From NCBI RefSeq assembly GCF_002105155.1, contig NW_019029021.1, positions 310,001 through 374,000 of the forward strand: a DNA stretch of 64,000 nucleotides, in the 5' to 3' direction. How positions within the stretch are numbered: the first letter of the stretch is position 1; every line of letters starts with the position of its first letter. Made by a program: the position numbers and the translations under genes. The stretch is from Lobosporangium transversale (taxonomy: Eukaryota; Mortierellomycota; Mortierellomycetes; Mortierellales; Mortierellaceae). Positions 36,784 through 49,692 of this stretch are shown here, in pieces. The notes under the pieces were generated by a model, which saw nothing but the letters and a program-made list of their open reading frames with translations, did no database searches and was not told the origin of the DNA.

Positions 36784-37658
36784 TGAAGCGCAAATACACT
36801 ATCAAACGCTGAAGCAGGATTCACAAAGGACGATATCCTGAAACGAATGGACGAGGATAGGGAGCGTGTAAGCTTTTGGGCATTGCTGGATCAGAAGATA
36901 GGACTTTTGAACTAATAACTGGAGTGTTCGTATTGCACCTTCTTACATTATTTTTTATTTTTTATTTTTTTATTTTTCTGCAGCATAAAAGAATACGCGA
37001 AGAAATATGGATCAGACCACCGGATGAGGACTCGGATGCAGAGTTTTTACAAAGCTGGGATGAAGTATCTGACATGGAGGAAAATGACTATGAGGATATC
37101 GAGAGTGAAAACGAAAAATATCTACCAAACTATCCATGGAGCTTGGAATTTGATCGCTTTTTACCCTCACCCGCTATTTTTAAATCTAAAACAAATTCGA
37201 CATCTGCAACAACTTTTGATTCATCTCTCGATTCTGGTGCGGTAGCGACGAAGCGGCTCACAAGCCCAGAGGGGACAGTATCTGTGTCGAATGCCGGTGC
37301 AGGAGCAGGAACAGGAGCTACACAGGTGTCAGGTCATCACAATGGTTACCATGGACAACACAACGTTCATTTTCCACACCAGCCAACATCACAACAACAA
37401 GTTTACTCACCAACGAGTGCTTCTGCTACCGACAACAATTACATCGGAAGTACGATTTCACGTAGTCACTTCCACTCATACTATGATTCATCTATTCCGA
37501 CTGCACCAACCTCAGAGGGGCCTGCTCCATCCTATAGAACATCACCATCATCTACGTATCAGCCATTTCCTAGGACACACTACCAAGAATGCACTACCAG
37601 TAGCGGCGGCAGCCTCCAATCTGGACATTCTAATGGTCATAGCGACCGTGGACCATAA
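35424..37658 (+). CDS. CTK3: CTD kinase subunit gamma (Ctk3-like, CID domain)
   Basis: Five exons fit: 35424-35582, 36227-36406, 36578-36663, 36789-36867 and 36984-37658; 392 residues. Ctk3 is the non-catalytic subunit of CTDK-I, which phosphorylates the RNA polymerase II C-terminal domain. The N-terminus reads VDPFEARLEFRGLLGRLNAS, NKNLHEDLYSCIIEELEQ, then NIFYVLDSICHQSHKAGFSG and YMDLIQRNLHKIIECVTP, a CID-type fold. The C-terminal Ctk3 segment is FTKDDILKRMDEDRER plus HKRIREEIWIRPPDED, followed by an acidic patch and a Ser/Thr/Gly/His-rich tail. Intron 1 is 644 bp, unusually long here, and contains a possible cassette exon and an A tract. Intron 2 has T18 and (TA)n; intron 3 an A tract. The first three residues of exon 2 (TPS) depend on a TTCAAG acceptor. 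Confidence 0.85.
36537..36568. repeat. (TA)n microsatellite in CTK3 intron 2
   Basis: About sixteen TA units follow T18-A6 just upstream of the intron 2 acceptor (ATTTTAG at 36571-36577). Confidence 0.9.
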
Positions 37659-37963
37659 CTAGACTACAATCCATTTATTTTAATAAAAAAAAAAAAAAAA
37701 AAAAAAAAAAATTAGATAAAAAGTCAAATTAATATTGAAATATTTATGGTAATAAAGGAAACCTATAAACAGATAGAGATTTAGCGTATGAATAATATAA
37801 ATTGATGAATAAAGAAGTATATAAGTAAAAAATAAAGATAGGAGAAGTTAAGATAAATAACAAAAAGATACAGTAGAATAGTATCGAGGTTTTTATTTAG
37901 CCTCGGCAATTGTGTTTGTAGTCTCTAATGTAATTTACGGCAAGCGCACGGCTTGTTCCTTGC

Positions 37964-38134
37964 TCAGGTCCCCAAACTAGATAACCAGTCATCCTTGCCC
38001 GCATAGGGCCCGTTCACAGCATGCGGTGAGTTGTCACTCCAGAGTTTGCCGCCTACACCGTCTGGGAAGTATTCCGCTATTCCTGCCATGGTTACATTCA
38101 TGATCTTTAGATGATAATGCAATAAGGTAATATG

Positions 38135-38171
<37 letters not shown>

Positions 38172-39290
38172 AAAGGAGGAGCCAAATAGTGAGCAGTTTA
38201 CACACCAAGTAGAACTCTTGGTCAAAAGGCGCTGAGTTGGGTCCAGCCCACAAATTATCGACCCATGAAGGAAATTTGCCTTCCCCGAACATATTGTTGA
38301 ATGGCACATCAAGTACAAGGCTGTTGTCGACATTATGTCTTGAGAATCTCCAGTCTCTAATCTAATTGAAGCCATCCACGAAAGTCTTTCCTTCCGGCAG
38401 CCTGTACTCTGTATGTGTCATCCGGTGCCCATTAAGCCCATACGAAGGGCCTTTTGACACAAACCGAAATTGGTTAGCCGAATTAAAATTAGATGGCTGG
38501 GGTGAACGAACACACAAAATATAAAAATATAAAAATATAAATGCAATTTGAGTGAAAGCGCCTTGCACCGTTATTACAAGACTTTACTAAATCAATCTCT
38601 TCGTTTGCAGGCCAACTGGCGTATTGATAATGGGCCGGTAACATCCAGATCGCCTTACATGACAAATAAGAGTTAAGGGAATATGCATTTATGCGCCACC
38701 AACAAACATTAATAATGATTGGAGGATGCTCACAGGCCATATCCATTTCCCTATGGATACCCTTACCCTGATTTGAGCTTCCCCATATCCGAATTTGGAG
38801 CTGCTGGCGCTGCGAACAAGACCAGACTGAATTGGATTTAAAGTGTTCTCCTCTACTCCAGCGACCCGATAGCAACCATAGCTATAACGACCAGTGCATT
38901 GCGTCTCTGGACCACTGCCCTACATATCATTGATACCGCCTTTGCGCCTATAAGATACTCTGTCAGTGTCGGCCGAATGTAAAAGTTGCCGTTTCCTACA
39001 AATGCATTAGTGCGGTTGTTGATTCAAGCTTGAGCTTCATGATACAGTTGGTTGAAACATCATGAAGCATTATGACACGCATTCAAGGTCGTCATATTGA
39101 GTCAATATTTCAGTATTGAATTCACTTACCCTCCATCTGTTAGTGTAAGATCATACTATCACCATCATACGGACGTGGGGTATGTCGTTGTCAGAAAGAA
39201 GTCATTTCCTTGCTTTCATTTAGCTTTAACTCCCAAACCAAGTCGTCCAGCTTGTCAAACTCGTCATCAAATAACGGACACCTATTCTTA
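37964..39290 (-). pseudogene. Decayed GH16 beta-glucanase gene
   Basis: Fragments in several minus-strand frames align in order with GH16 endo-beta-1,3-glucanase-type proteins. In order from the 5' end: FDDEFDKLDDLVWE (near 39220-39268), INNRTNAFVGNGNFYIRPTLTE (near 38950-39025), CTGRYSYGCYRVAG and NTLNPIQSGLVRS, the catalytic region AIWMLPAHYQYASWPANEE then IDLVKS, HTEYRLPEGKTFVDGF, NSAPFDQEFYLV, and MNVTMAGIAEYFPDGVGGKLWSDNSPHAVN, stop at 37964-37966. Remnant introns are visible (GTGAGC to GTAAG after KWIWP). At least two Trp-to-stop changes, a stop after FVDGF and one frameshift break it. In the catalytic signature the usual GEIDIxE reads NEEIDLVK, so the second catalytic Glu appears replaced. 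Not expected to make enzyme. Confidence 0.75.
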
Positions 39291-39891
39291 ATCACTGCTT
39301 CAGTTCCTAATTGTCACCTGTTTTCCTTTGTTAAATACACTGCTTGGGATTCATCACGTAGTTTTCGTTCATAATCAGGATTAATGGAGCCCTTTAATTG
39401 GAATTCTACGCCAACCATCTTGCGCAGGCCTGCAGGACCCTTTCTGTCTATGTAGCCATATGAACTTGCAGCTGTCGGGGCAAATATGAAGGTCAAGCTT
39501 CAACAAGATTGCTTGACTTGGTAAAACGATATTTATTACGTGCCTCATTACGTAAGCTTATATTAGACAGATAAGAAAGTTAGGTATAATAGGAGCGGTA
39601 CGGGTACACGAGGTTCTCTTATCCTGAAATGGTTTGGCAGAAAGTGGGAAACATTATTGATTATTAGACAGCCCCTCACTCCCGTGCGTTTTAAACGCGA
39701 TCACTCACCCTTTATTTCTGATACAGATACACGGATCTTGCAATTAAACTAAAACATAAGCATATCCGAGATTCTTGCAGGCTATATTAATACCAATAGG
39801 CACTTAAACCATGCGTGATTTACATTCAACAGGGCAGTTCGACAACATGCCAGAATCTTAGGGACCCTTAAGACATCATTGGCGCTCATGA
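39291..39891. other. Intergenic, no gene seen
   Basis: About 600 bp between the GH16 remnant and the SCC2 stop codon. A minus-strand frame at 39314-39496 could be a further decayed 5' part of the GH16 gene, but no family motif supports it. Confidence 0.4.
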
Positions 39892-42800
39892 TCAATGGTT
39901 CTGACTGTCATCGATAAGCGATGGCTGCACTGTTTCGGCTTCAATCAATTCTCTAAACCGATCTAACTGTCTCTTGCTCAAAGCTTGGCTTATGTCATCT
40001 TGTACGTCGTCCTGTGCACATATCGCAATTAACTCGTCGCTTCCTGATCTCCATCGAATCCGTGCTTGTGCGCCAGTCATCCTTGGTAGGGGTTTCTCTT
40101 TATGACTCCCATGACTTGTTGGTAGGAATTGCTGGCTCTTTACTTCACTAATCTCATACATTCGCTTCAAGTAACTTTTTAGGACTATGGCAGCCTCGAC
40201 TGGAATACTGGCTTTGGCTATCATACGAATAGGCATGTAAAGCTCCCGATTGCCCTTATCTCTTTCCAGGTATGGTTCATCCTCACCACTGTATGTCCCA
40301 TCAGCGATATCTTCACTATGCTCACCTCCAATTGCACTGGAACTTTGCACTTTCATGTTATGTAGTTTAGACTTGGGTGTGCTTGATGATAAACCCGATT
40401 CTCTGGTTCTAATTCTTGCCTTGCCGCCACCACCTTTTTTTTTTATTGCGGGATCACGATGTGCATTTGATGCAGGCTGTGTCACTCTAATCAAATTTTG
40501 CAGCAGTGTCATTCCAGTTCCGGCTATGATCCTGTTCAAATAAAAAATAACAAGATAAACTTCCTCCGTTGTTTTGAATTCGAGATAAGCAAGATTTTCC
40601 GCAATAAACCGTGAATAAATGCCGTCCACCTAAAAATTGCGATCATAATGGGGGAAGCACAAATAAATTACAGTTGCAATTTTTTCAATACTTCTTCTTT
40701 CATTAAGCTCGGGAGTTACGACAACCTTTAATAAAGTTATAGATACCTCAAATTGCATTCCTGTAAGGTCAACATCCAGGGCCTTGACAAGTGATGATAG
40801 AAAAGAGTTCCTAACCTGTCTTTTCTCTCCCGCTAGTACGTACATCGGATAAACCAAAGCAATGGCATCGCCAGTCTCCGGATTGATCTTATATCCTAGA
40901 GTAAGATACAAATAGCTTGTTAATCTTTTATGCTTGAAGCGGTGCTGTCCACTTTAAGAGTTGAAAACGTCTCACCTTGTATACTCAACGCTTCTTGTTG
41001 AAGATTTTTTCTAAATGCAAACATTGTCCGAACGCACTCCATAATCCTTGCATAGATTAGTGATGCGTGCTTTTGATGTAATTCACGGTGAATTTTAAAG
41101 GCGCGCCCTGCTAAAATCAAGTCTTCACTAGATTCAAGAGCAACCACAGCTGGCATGCAGAGCATCGGGTGTACCAATGCTTGCTGTGTCACCTGAGAGA
41201 TGACATCAACTGCAGCCACCTGCAGCTGTAAATCATTCACGAGTGCACACTGTAATATGCGATCAAGATAACGCTGCATGACTGCGCTTCCTATTCCTGC
41301 CTCGAGGTTGTCTTCAGCATTCGTAATGAGGGTATAGGCTTCTTTTTCGGACCTTGAAGATGACGTGGCCTGAGTGTTGACTAGGAAATCGGTGTATGTC
41401 CGAAGCATCTCTATTTTGAGCTCATTGTTCCGGTCGGAGAAGATGGTGTCCATGATAGCAAGACTCCTTTGCATATTCATCAATATTGGAAAGGCCATGT
41501 ATAGGTGGCCTGTGCACATGGGAACACAAGTAACCATAAAGTTAATAAATAAAGCAACAAGCACGATATAAGCATTAAGACGCTTGCTCATTACCTAAAC
41601 CCTGAAGAGCATTTAGCCGCAGAGAATTATCGTCCATCAGCTCGTAAAGCGTTGCCAAAGTATTGAAAACAAAGCCTTGAACGGTTGGATACATTTTACT
41701 CTTTAGATCAGATAGACGGTCTTCGCTTGGACAGCCTTTGATTATTTTCTCGAATGGAAAGTGTCTACAAACGAGACTCACAATTGTCATTAAGCGACGA
41801 GTCTTGCTTTCTTGAAGAGCTACACCGGTTTCCAACTTCTTGATATCAGCTATTAAGACATCCATACAGGCTTGGAAAAACTTGCAAAGACGGCTATAGT
41901 TTCGGGTCCAGACTTTCACAATATTACAAAGAACTGTAGCTGCGTCGGGAAGCAATACCAGTGGACACTTTGCTACAAGGGCTAAAGCTAATCGTTCAGC
42001 CATTTGAGAGTCATTGGTAGGCATGTCTGGCATAACTGGGATTGTATCTTGATATATCCGCAGCACAAACATTGTGATACGCCAGTCATCCGAGTCAACA
42101 CAGCAGTGAAGGTACGTTAGAAGTGCGCTGAGATGCTTTACTTCGGCAAGGTGGGGCTTGGACCTCAGGAACAAATGGAGTGTTTGAACAGTTGACGCAA
42201 CAATAGATTTGGGGGCGTCCTCATCCTGGAGGGTTTGAACCAGATCTACAAGACAGTTTACGACAACAGCACATGACTTTGTAAAGTCTTTGATCGAATG
42301 TGATTGATCGAGACTTTGATCCCTTTTGAGCATATGCCGTAATACGGATCCAAGAGCTTCATCCTGCTGCATGGATAATGTGCCCACCATGTCAACTAAA
42401 GTTCGCGCATACTTTGACACCTCTCGGCGTTGCGAAAATGTTATAGAAGCTGAAGTAGATGATACTCTCGATTGCTCTTCATACCCTCCTTCTACTGATT
42501 GGGCTGCATCCACGATTGGGCCAAACCAGACATCACTAACGCTTTTGATCGCCAGCTCTTTGACAGATATATCATCATCATTCACTCGAAGCAAAAGTTT
42601 TTGTGAAATGTCACTACGCAACTCATGACTTTCTGTTCTATGATAGATGTCCCGCAAGAGTCTTAAAACACGTTTGCGAACATTCAGTCCGGTATCCTAA
42701 AGTAAAAATAACATCAGATCAAACCCCGCATAAACACTACATTCAAATTGAAGAAAACAAGGGCACCTACCGAAATTCTGTCGCTCACTATATCGTAATA

Positions 42801-45800
42801 GGCCTTCCGAATTGTTACGTCTTGCATCATGTATTTGCCTACAAGATCTACAGCGGCATCACGGACTAAAGGACTTGTATCTTGTAGTCGTAGAGCGATT
42901 GTTTTGCGTACATTCTGCTGAGCAAGTACAGAGTAATCACCAGTTACTATTGATGACAAAGCCTTTAGTGATTTGGTCCTTAGGGTAACAGTCCCCCCTT
43001 CCAGTGCAGGTAAAATCCGCGAAAGCAGCAAATCAAATGAGAGAAACAGCTGCTGTCGAGACGTAAGATACATTGCGCTTTGCAATGCTTCCTTCCATAT
43101 GGTCAGGCGTCTAGGAATGGGTTTTTGATTGTGACCTGCGTAAAGCCTCCAATATGACCAGATTTCTTCTAGTATCATTTTCCAAGAGTCGTCTGCCCAA
43201 ACATGGGCTGTAGGGTTTTTCGTGACAGCTGTACACATCAAGCCGATCCATTCACATATCCAAAAGTCTTTAGCGGCCTTTGCTCCTGGATCATTAGTCT
43301 CGTTGGAACCTAGGTAATCCACTACGTTTTTGTATCTTGCCTTCAAGTACATTAGGTCGCGTGGCTCGATTTGCGCACAAACTATACCATAAAATGGGGA
43401 GTTCTCATCACCTCCGCAGCTTGATGGACAGTCTCGGGACTGCTCCTTTTTCGAATTATACATGATTGTCTTGATCTGAGTAGCAATAGATCCTAGCGCC
43501 TCAATGGCCATGACCTTTATCGTTACGTCTGCTTTTACATCGTCCAAATATCTTGTCTGAGAGATGAAAAGTATCAGTCTGCATGTACTATCACTGATAG
43601 TTTCTGTTGCATATTTAAGATCCCGTAAATATTACCATAGCAGTGCTGAAGAGCAGCAAGCACGTCTCTGCACTTGGCCATTCGGGTTGACCAAGTACTA
43701 CAAGTAGATCCGCAATAAGACTATCCAGGACTATTTTATATTCAATTTCAGACGTCATTTTAAATCCTTTGATACAACGCAATAAAAGGAAGTTGAAAAT
43801 GTAAGCTGCGTTGGATTTCTCAGTCTCTGATACAACTTTGATCTCATTAAGCAACTTCGGTACCCAATGCCACCATCACAACAACAAAAAAAAAAAAAAA
43901 AAAAAAAGGAAAAAGAGAGGTAATGATAGCATTTATGTGAGCCGTGGGCGCATATTGCTTGATAAGTGAATAAGGTTTTTGCAGTAACATTCAATTAAAC
44001 CAACCTTTTGCATTGCCAGGCTTTGCATGGAAATATCGAGATCATGAAAGTCCTGTGGGAGGAGCGCAGAAGATGGGCAGCTAGAGCACGTTTGAATTAG
44101 CTGCATGAGCAATGCCGATGAAGAATGTATCTTTGACCCATCCTTAAGCCTAGAATAATATCCACATAGGCAGCCAATTAGAACAATGCAAATGGCTTAA
44201 CAAAATATGCTTTTGACAACCCACTAACAATCATACTTGTAGCCTTTAGACATTTTCTTTCCATGAGGCAGTTTAATGAGCAGTGAAAGAATCTCTTCCA
44301 GTATCCAAGTTCGATACTTTGTGTACTTCTCATATATCTACTCCATTACCGAAGGAAAAGTGTTAGCGAAGCATGCAGTCTAACGGAGCTGATCACTGCA
44401 TTCATGGTTACCTATCCCCTTACCGTCCGCAAAAGACTGGATCCCGCCTGCTTTAATGATTCAGTTTCTGTACCGCTCAGTGCTCGTTCTGAGGATGGAT
44501 CAATGAAAAACAGCGAAATAGCGGCGTAGATCACTTTTAAGACAAAGTCGTCAGATAATTCTTGTCGGCAAGTGCTAAGAAGAGCATTTGAAGCCCTACT
44601 GACTTTGGAAACCAAAGAAATGACTCTCGGTTTGATAGTATCATTCTCAGAAAGCATTTCAGCCATTAATAGCTCCTCAGATGTTGGACAAGTCTCCTTC
44701 GAAAACTCCAGAACGGGCTTTAAAAATCTGTCTAGACTTAGCTTGAAGACTAATAGAGAACTCATAAGTAATTCTTCTGGAAAGAATTGCTGATGAAGGC
44801 CCAATTTTGCGAATAAAGTGAAACTGAGAACCACATAATCCAGGTACAGTGTTATACGGTCCAAGAGGACATGGGCTCCACTTGGATTATCGTCAATTAA
44901 ATCATCATTTCCTTTTGAAAGAATACCCTCGGAAGCAAATCCATTCAAGCGTGTATCCATATGCTTTAAAAGTCTACATAAGATGTCAGCTGGAAGACTT
45001 TCGAGGAGCCCTTGTTTTAAGAACTCTTCAATCTGTGTAATATTTTGTGCCGCTGACAGTGAAAAATCCATTGACTTTAGATTTAACTCGTCCATCTTGT
45101 CTTCGCTATCTAGAAAGTTGAGCACAAAATCCTCAAATGCTGGGGTAGGGTCTTGAGAACAAACAGTATATCGATTTATTAGCATACTTAGAAGAATGAG
45201 GCTAAATGCTTTGCGTAAGTATATAGTATATAAATAAAATAATCCTACCGTTATCATTTGTCAGCAAAGACTGCATCATTAAAGCTGTTGGAGTTGATTG
45301 TGTCACTTCTGCTGAAAGATATGAGGTGCATTGTATGCGTGAAGATATTTCATTACAAGGCGTTTTATCAGGCTGAGGCGTGGCAGAGACGTCAACGGTG
45401 GATAAAGAACTCTGGTGCTTAGGCTTCTTGAGCCGACGGCCCGTGCTTTGAGGCCCATTGTCATCCCAACTCTGCTGGGGGGGTCTTTTAGATGCACGCA
45501 GAGTAGATGAACTACTGTTATCCTCGACTTCAGATTCTGGTATTTCTTCAAGGTGATCTATAGCCGTGATGAAGTCAGACGAAGTGGAAGTACTTTGTTG
45601 AAACTCGCGCAACGCGCTGAATGGCTCAATTACCGGAAGCTGATATATATCTCCGGTGTTGAAATCCTCGTGTCTATTCTTGGAGCAGTGATACATGATA
45701 GATTCAGCAAGAGATGAAAGTGGTTGATCTATATGGTGTGAAAATGATTCTGTGTTCCCTATAATTTGAGCCACTGGCGGGAAGCGTCTATAGGAAGCAC

Positions 45801-46388
45801 AAGTACTTTGCGTTAGTCGAGTGAAAGCATTAAAAGCGAAGTAAATACAAGTTATTCCTTGAATAGTATTAATTAGACATTTCTTACATGTCTGTCAGAT
45901 CTGCATTTGTGATAATGGCTTTCAAGTACTCAAGTTGAGTAGATGGCACTGATCGAGTATGCTCATGCGGAGAGAATAAATATTGCGCCTCAGGGCCCTG
46001 AGGTTTTAGCAGGCGAAACGCTGGAAAGTCAATACTTATAGAAGGTAAGCCCCGTAGGACTATTGAGAAGCTTAAATATGTTAGACACATAATGATATGC
46101 GAAGTTCCCCAATTAACCATTAATAGACCCTTTACCTGAGTCTGCCGACGTTATGGATGCGAGGGGTGAATATTGTAGACCTGTCTGTGCATTCATGGGC
46201 AACGAATGACAGGGCACCGCATCATTTAGTGGGTTCTGTTCATGCAACTGTACGCTCTTTGTAGGGGACTGTCGCTGGTGCATCGGGAATGAAATGTTTG
46301 AAATAGATGACATTGAAGATTGTTGCTGTTGCACTTGCTTTGGCTGTCGCTTAACATTCGGAAGCTGTAATTCCTGTTGCCGATCCAT
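39892..46388 (-). CDS. SCC2: Cohesin loading factor Scc2/Mis4/NIPBL
   Basis: Twelve exons on the minus strand: 46388-46136, 46059-45888, 45787-45249, 45151-44424, 44337-44237, 44149-44005, 43854-43636, 43556-42771, 42696-41595, 41509-40976, 40895-40747 and 40629-39892. All phases agree and give about 1821 residues, normal for the family. Scc2 with Scc4 loads cohesin rings on chromosomes. The N-terminus is Gln/Ser/Pro-rich (Scc4-binding region expected there). The HEAT-repeat body carries strong NIPBL blocks: YTKYRTWILEEILSLLIKLP, VTIKVMAIEALGSIATQI, ALEGGTVTLRTKSLKALSSI, SPLVRDAAVDLVGKYM, DTGLNVRKRVLRLLRDIY, NDDDISVKELAIKSVSDVWF. A Lys/Gly-rich patch (KKKGGGGKARIR) lies near the C-terminus. 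A sense-strand T tract is in the intron at 43855-44004. No stop or frameshift seen. Confidence 0.95.
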
Positions 46389-47633
46389 TTTAAATTGGAT
46401 TCATTACAACAGCTGTGCGGAAGAATAATAAATTTCTCCGAAGGCAAGTTCTTTTAAGTGCATTTTTGAAAATTGCCACCATTTTTTTCTGTGGCTGTTA
46501 CTTGCTTTGGCTTTCGCTATTTTGTAGCAGTCATTCTTATGCTTCTCTTCTCCCATAGAAAGGAGAGCACATTCCTCAAAGTTTGCGGCCTAGATTTATA
46601 TGACTCGAGCTTCATGTCGACACGTACCTCGATTGAATTCAAAATTATTGCTATGCATATTTACTCGCCAATAATCGATGGATAAAACTGCTCGGGAAAC
46701 TTGTAATCGTCATCTAGATCGATCATTCTACTCTTGTTTGTCAAGGTAGGCACAACTACCAAGCATCGGAGCATCAATCAATCAATATTGCCTTCATTAT
46801 TCGAATTTAGCAAAATTGGAGCGGATGCCAGCCTTTTTATTACTTTCAGGCGAATCAGTATCAGCAAGGATAAATGTTTTTACCATCAATATCGGAAGAA
46901 AATGACTTCGGGATTGTAATCAGCATTGTATTATAATTTGTCTAGGGGAAAGACAAGTATAAAAGCATCCCTTTTTAATCAAGAATGTCAACATTCAAAT
47001 AACTTATTGATTCCATGGCTATTATTTTTTCGATGTAAAAAAAATTAAGTGAATCAATTGGCATAGCATATCCTCCCTAAAGGCAACGGAAATTGCACCC
47101 TTTCAAGTGACCTTTAGCAAGGAGGTCTCGTTTGACAAAAAATCATACTGTCACCTCTTATGGCAGTTCACTACAACTTTCATTGTTCTGCATCCTCGAT
47201 AAAGACTCGGTTTTGTCTTCCTTCTCCATGAAAGCTCCACTTGATGCCACTGTCGATAATCTCAGCCAGAAAAAGCGCTAAGTTTGAGGATGTAGATTTA
47301 GTCCGTTTTATGCTCTGAAAGGTCCCCATTCTCATTTCCAGAGAAGACATGGTTAAAATCTTTTCGCTTGAAAATTGGCTGACAGAGACGCTACTCCCGA
47401 CCACGATACTCAAAGTTGCTTTTAAGGAGCGAGTTTATCTATGCAATTATACAATCTCTACTGAAAGGTATTTTCCATTTCATCTGTTATGTCCTTTTTT
47501 TTTTTTTTTTTTTTTTTTGACGATAATTAATATTATCAGCGCTGTCTTTGCTGTACATACGCGACTTAACCAAAGCTATATTTAATGTATCCCTCCGGCT
47601 TGCTTATACAAGAGCTTTTTCATGATCTGTTGA
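46389..47633. other. Intergenic, no gene seen
   Basis: About 1.2 kb upstream of SCC2, AT-rich, with a T tract near 47497-47518. A minus-strand frame at 47180-47413 ends in a protein-like sequence (LAEIIDSGIKWSFHGEG) but has no recognisable partner exons. Confidence 0.45.
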
Positions 47634-47635
47634 TA

Positions 47636-48008
47636 CACTATCATGCAAAACTGAATAAATAATTCATTCCCATGTGCATTTCTTTTTTTCATTCCTAGAA
47701 ACCGTATATGCATACACCACTCATACTTTGTTTTAATAAAGCTCCCGTCTTCTTCTACGACATAGTTATGCGTTGTGACATTAGCTTGTCTCATTTAGAA
47801 AGCTAGTGACTTTTTTATTCATTCAGCAGAGTCGCATTCAAATTTTTTTTTTGTGAATTGTGAATTGTGAAATGAAATCTATTGGCTTTGAAATGACCAA
47901 TAATCTGCCAGAACTGGGTCCATTTCACAATTCAATTTTTCACCAAAAAGTTGTAAAATTGATTTGTGAAATGACTCATTTGGTCCAATGACCTTTGAAA
48001 GTGATTTT
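47636..48008. repeat. Left terminal inverted repeat of composite element
   Basis: 373 bp, pairs with 50995-51366. The outer part is Tc1-like; the inner part contains short GTGAATT repeats. On the minus strand it holds an open frame starting MRQANVTTH. Confidence 0.85.
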
Positions 48009-49692
48009 CTCTTTTTTTTTTTCTTTTTCTTTCTTTCTTTCTTTTTCCCTTTCACGCAACACACACATAGAAAAGAAATGGTCGCATACCTTTTACAACG
48101 GTATCAACCCTTTGATCTCTCCCACGCCTTCAAATGCAACAATTACCTCTGTTTCTGAACGTCCAATAATTGTTGATGCCACTCATCAGCGACAGTTCCC
48201 TTACGTAGCCGCCCAGAACTATCAATACCAGCAGCAGCAACAAAACCTTCAAGGAAAGGGTTCTCAGGAACTTTACAATATTTATCCCCAATCTGTGATG
48301 CCCAATTTGCGACACCACCCTCAGCCAACTCAATCTGAGCAAAGTTCAAAACGTCCAAGGGAAGAACTGCAACAGACTTCTTATTCTCAACTTAGACCAA
48401 TCTCAGCCATCCCACCATTGACATTAACTACACCTTTGAATACGAATCGCTCAATTGCAATTACACCTCCACCAATTACTTCTCAAGTACAACCTGGATC
48501 TCGTGCAAGATCTTCCACAACTCATGCTTCCTCTGCCTCTGCTTCGAAAGCTAAGGCAGCGACTAGAGGCCCTGGGAGCTTTTGGACCGCAGATGGGATG
48601 GATGCCTTTGTGGATTGGATAACTGACCCCCACAACTATGAAAAATTGCAAAGAGTACGGACAGTATCTGGTCAAAAGAAGGCCGACGTGCATACCGCTA
48701 TTGCTGAATACGTAAACGGGGTTGCCGGAACTGATTGGACTCAAAAGATTGTAAGGAACAAGATTGAATATGTAAAGAAGAAATATGACCAAGCCAAGGC
48801 CCTTGCAGACCAAACTGGTGGTGGAGATACGGAGAATTTAGCAGACCTTCGAAGGCAAATGATGGAAATATGTCCTGAATACGACCGATTCCACGCTGTT
48901 TGGGGAAGCTCATTAGCGAGGAACCCTCCTCCTCTCATGCAGTCATGTAGACGTGTCATTGATGATTCCTCAGAAAGAGAGTCATCTCCTGAGACAACTC
49001 TCGACTCTGAAGATGACGGCCAGGAAGATGACGGCAATGAAGGCGGATTTGTTATTAATGGTAAGAAACTTAATGTCTGTTTACATTGCTAATTTTAGTC
49101 ATACCCGATATCTAATTCAAATTCATCAATTCTATCTATAAAAGACTTGCTTCAAGTTAACGACGAAGATACAAGAGACCGAGTACCGAAGCGTCGAAGG
49201 AAAGCAAAACTTAGTGAAAAAGATGCTTTTGTTCAAAGTACTGTGTCTACTTTACAAACGCAAGTCGACCTCGCCGCATCTACGAGATACAATGCATGGA
49301 ATGACAGCATGAAAGAGCGAGAGAGAGCTATGCTAGATAGGGAACGAAATTTTGAAGCTATGCTGAAACAACGGGCGCAGGATTTTGAAACACTATTGAA
49401 AGGAAGAAGAGATGAATTCGAAAAAGAAAAGGAGATATACAAAAAAGACTTTGAAAAAGAAAAAGAGATACAAAAAAAAGACTTTGAAAAAGAAAAACAG
49501 ATACAAAAAGAGGAAGCAGAGAGGATAATGGAACGTCGAATGAAAATGTTGGACGAGGAAAAAAAAGAGATGATGGAGTTTAGAAAAGAAAGGGATCAGC
49601 TTCTTCAAGAGCTAGCGTCTCTAAAGAAAGAGGTGGAGTTGTGTTGTAGGAACAACAACAACAACAAGCATGGACAATCGCACGGTTTATAA
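47995..49692 (+). CDS. Harbinger-associated Myb/SANT-like DNA-binding protein
   Basis: Two exons joined 49060 to 49145 (GTAAGA to AAAAG). PIF/Harbinger elements typically carry a second gene for a Myb/SANT or MADF protein that helps the transposase enter the nucleus and bind the ends. The trihelix-like domain reads FWTADGMDAFVDWITDPHN, GQKKADVHTAIAEYVNGV, DWTQKIVRNKIEYVKKKYDQA. The C-terminal exon is a long Lys/Glu coiled coil with repeated KDFEKEKEIQK-type units (about 49410-49515). The frame is open from 47995, but that codon is TTG; the first in-frame ATG is at 48298, so either an upstream exon is missed or the N-terminus starts there. Its last 88 bp overlap the transposase frame tail to tail, though the transposase core ends well before. 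Confidence 0.75.
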
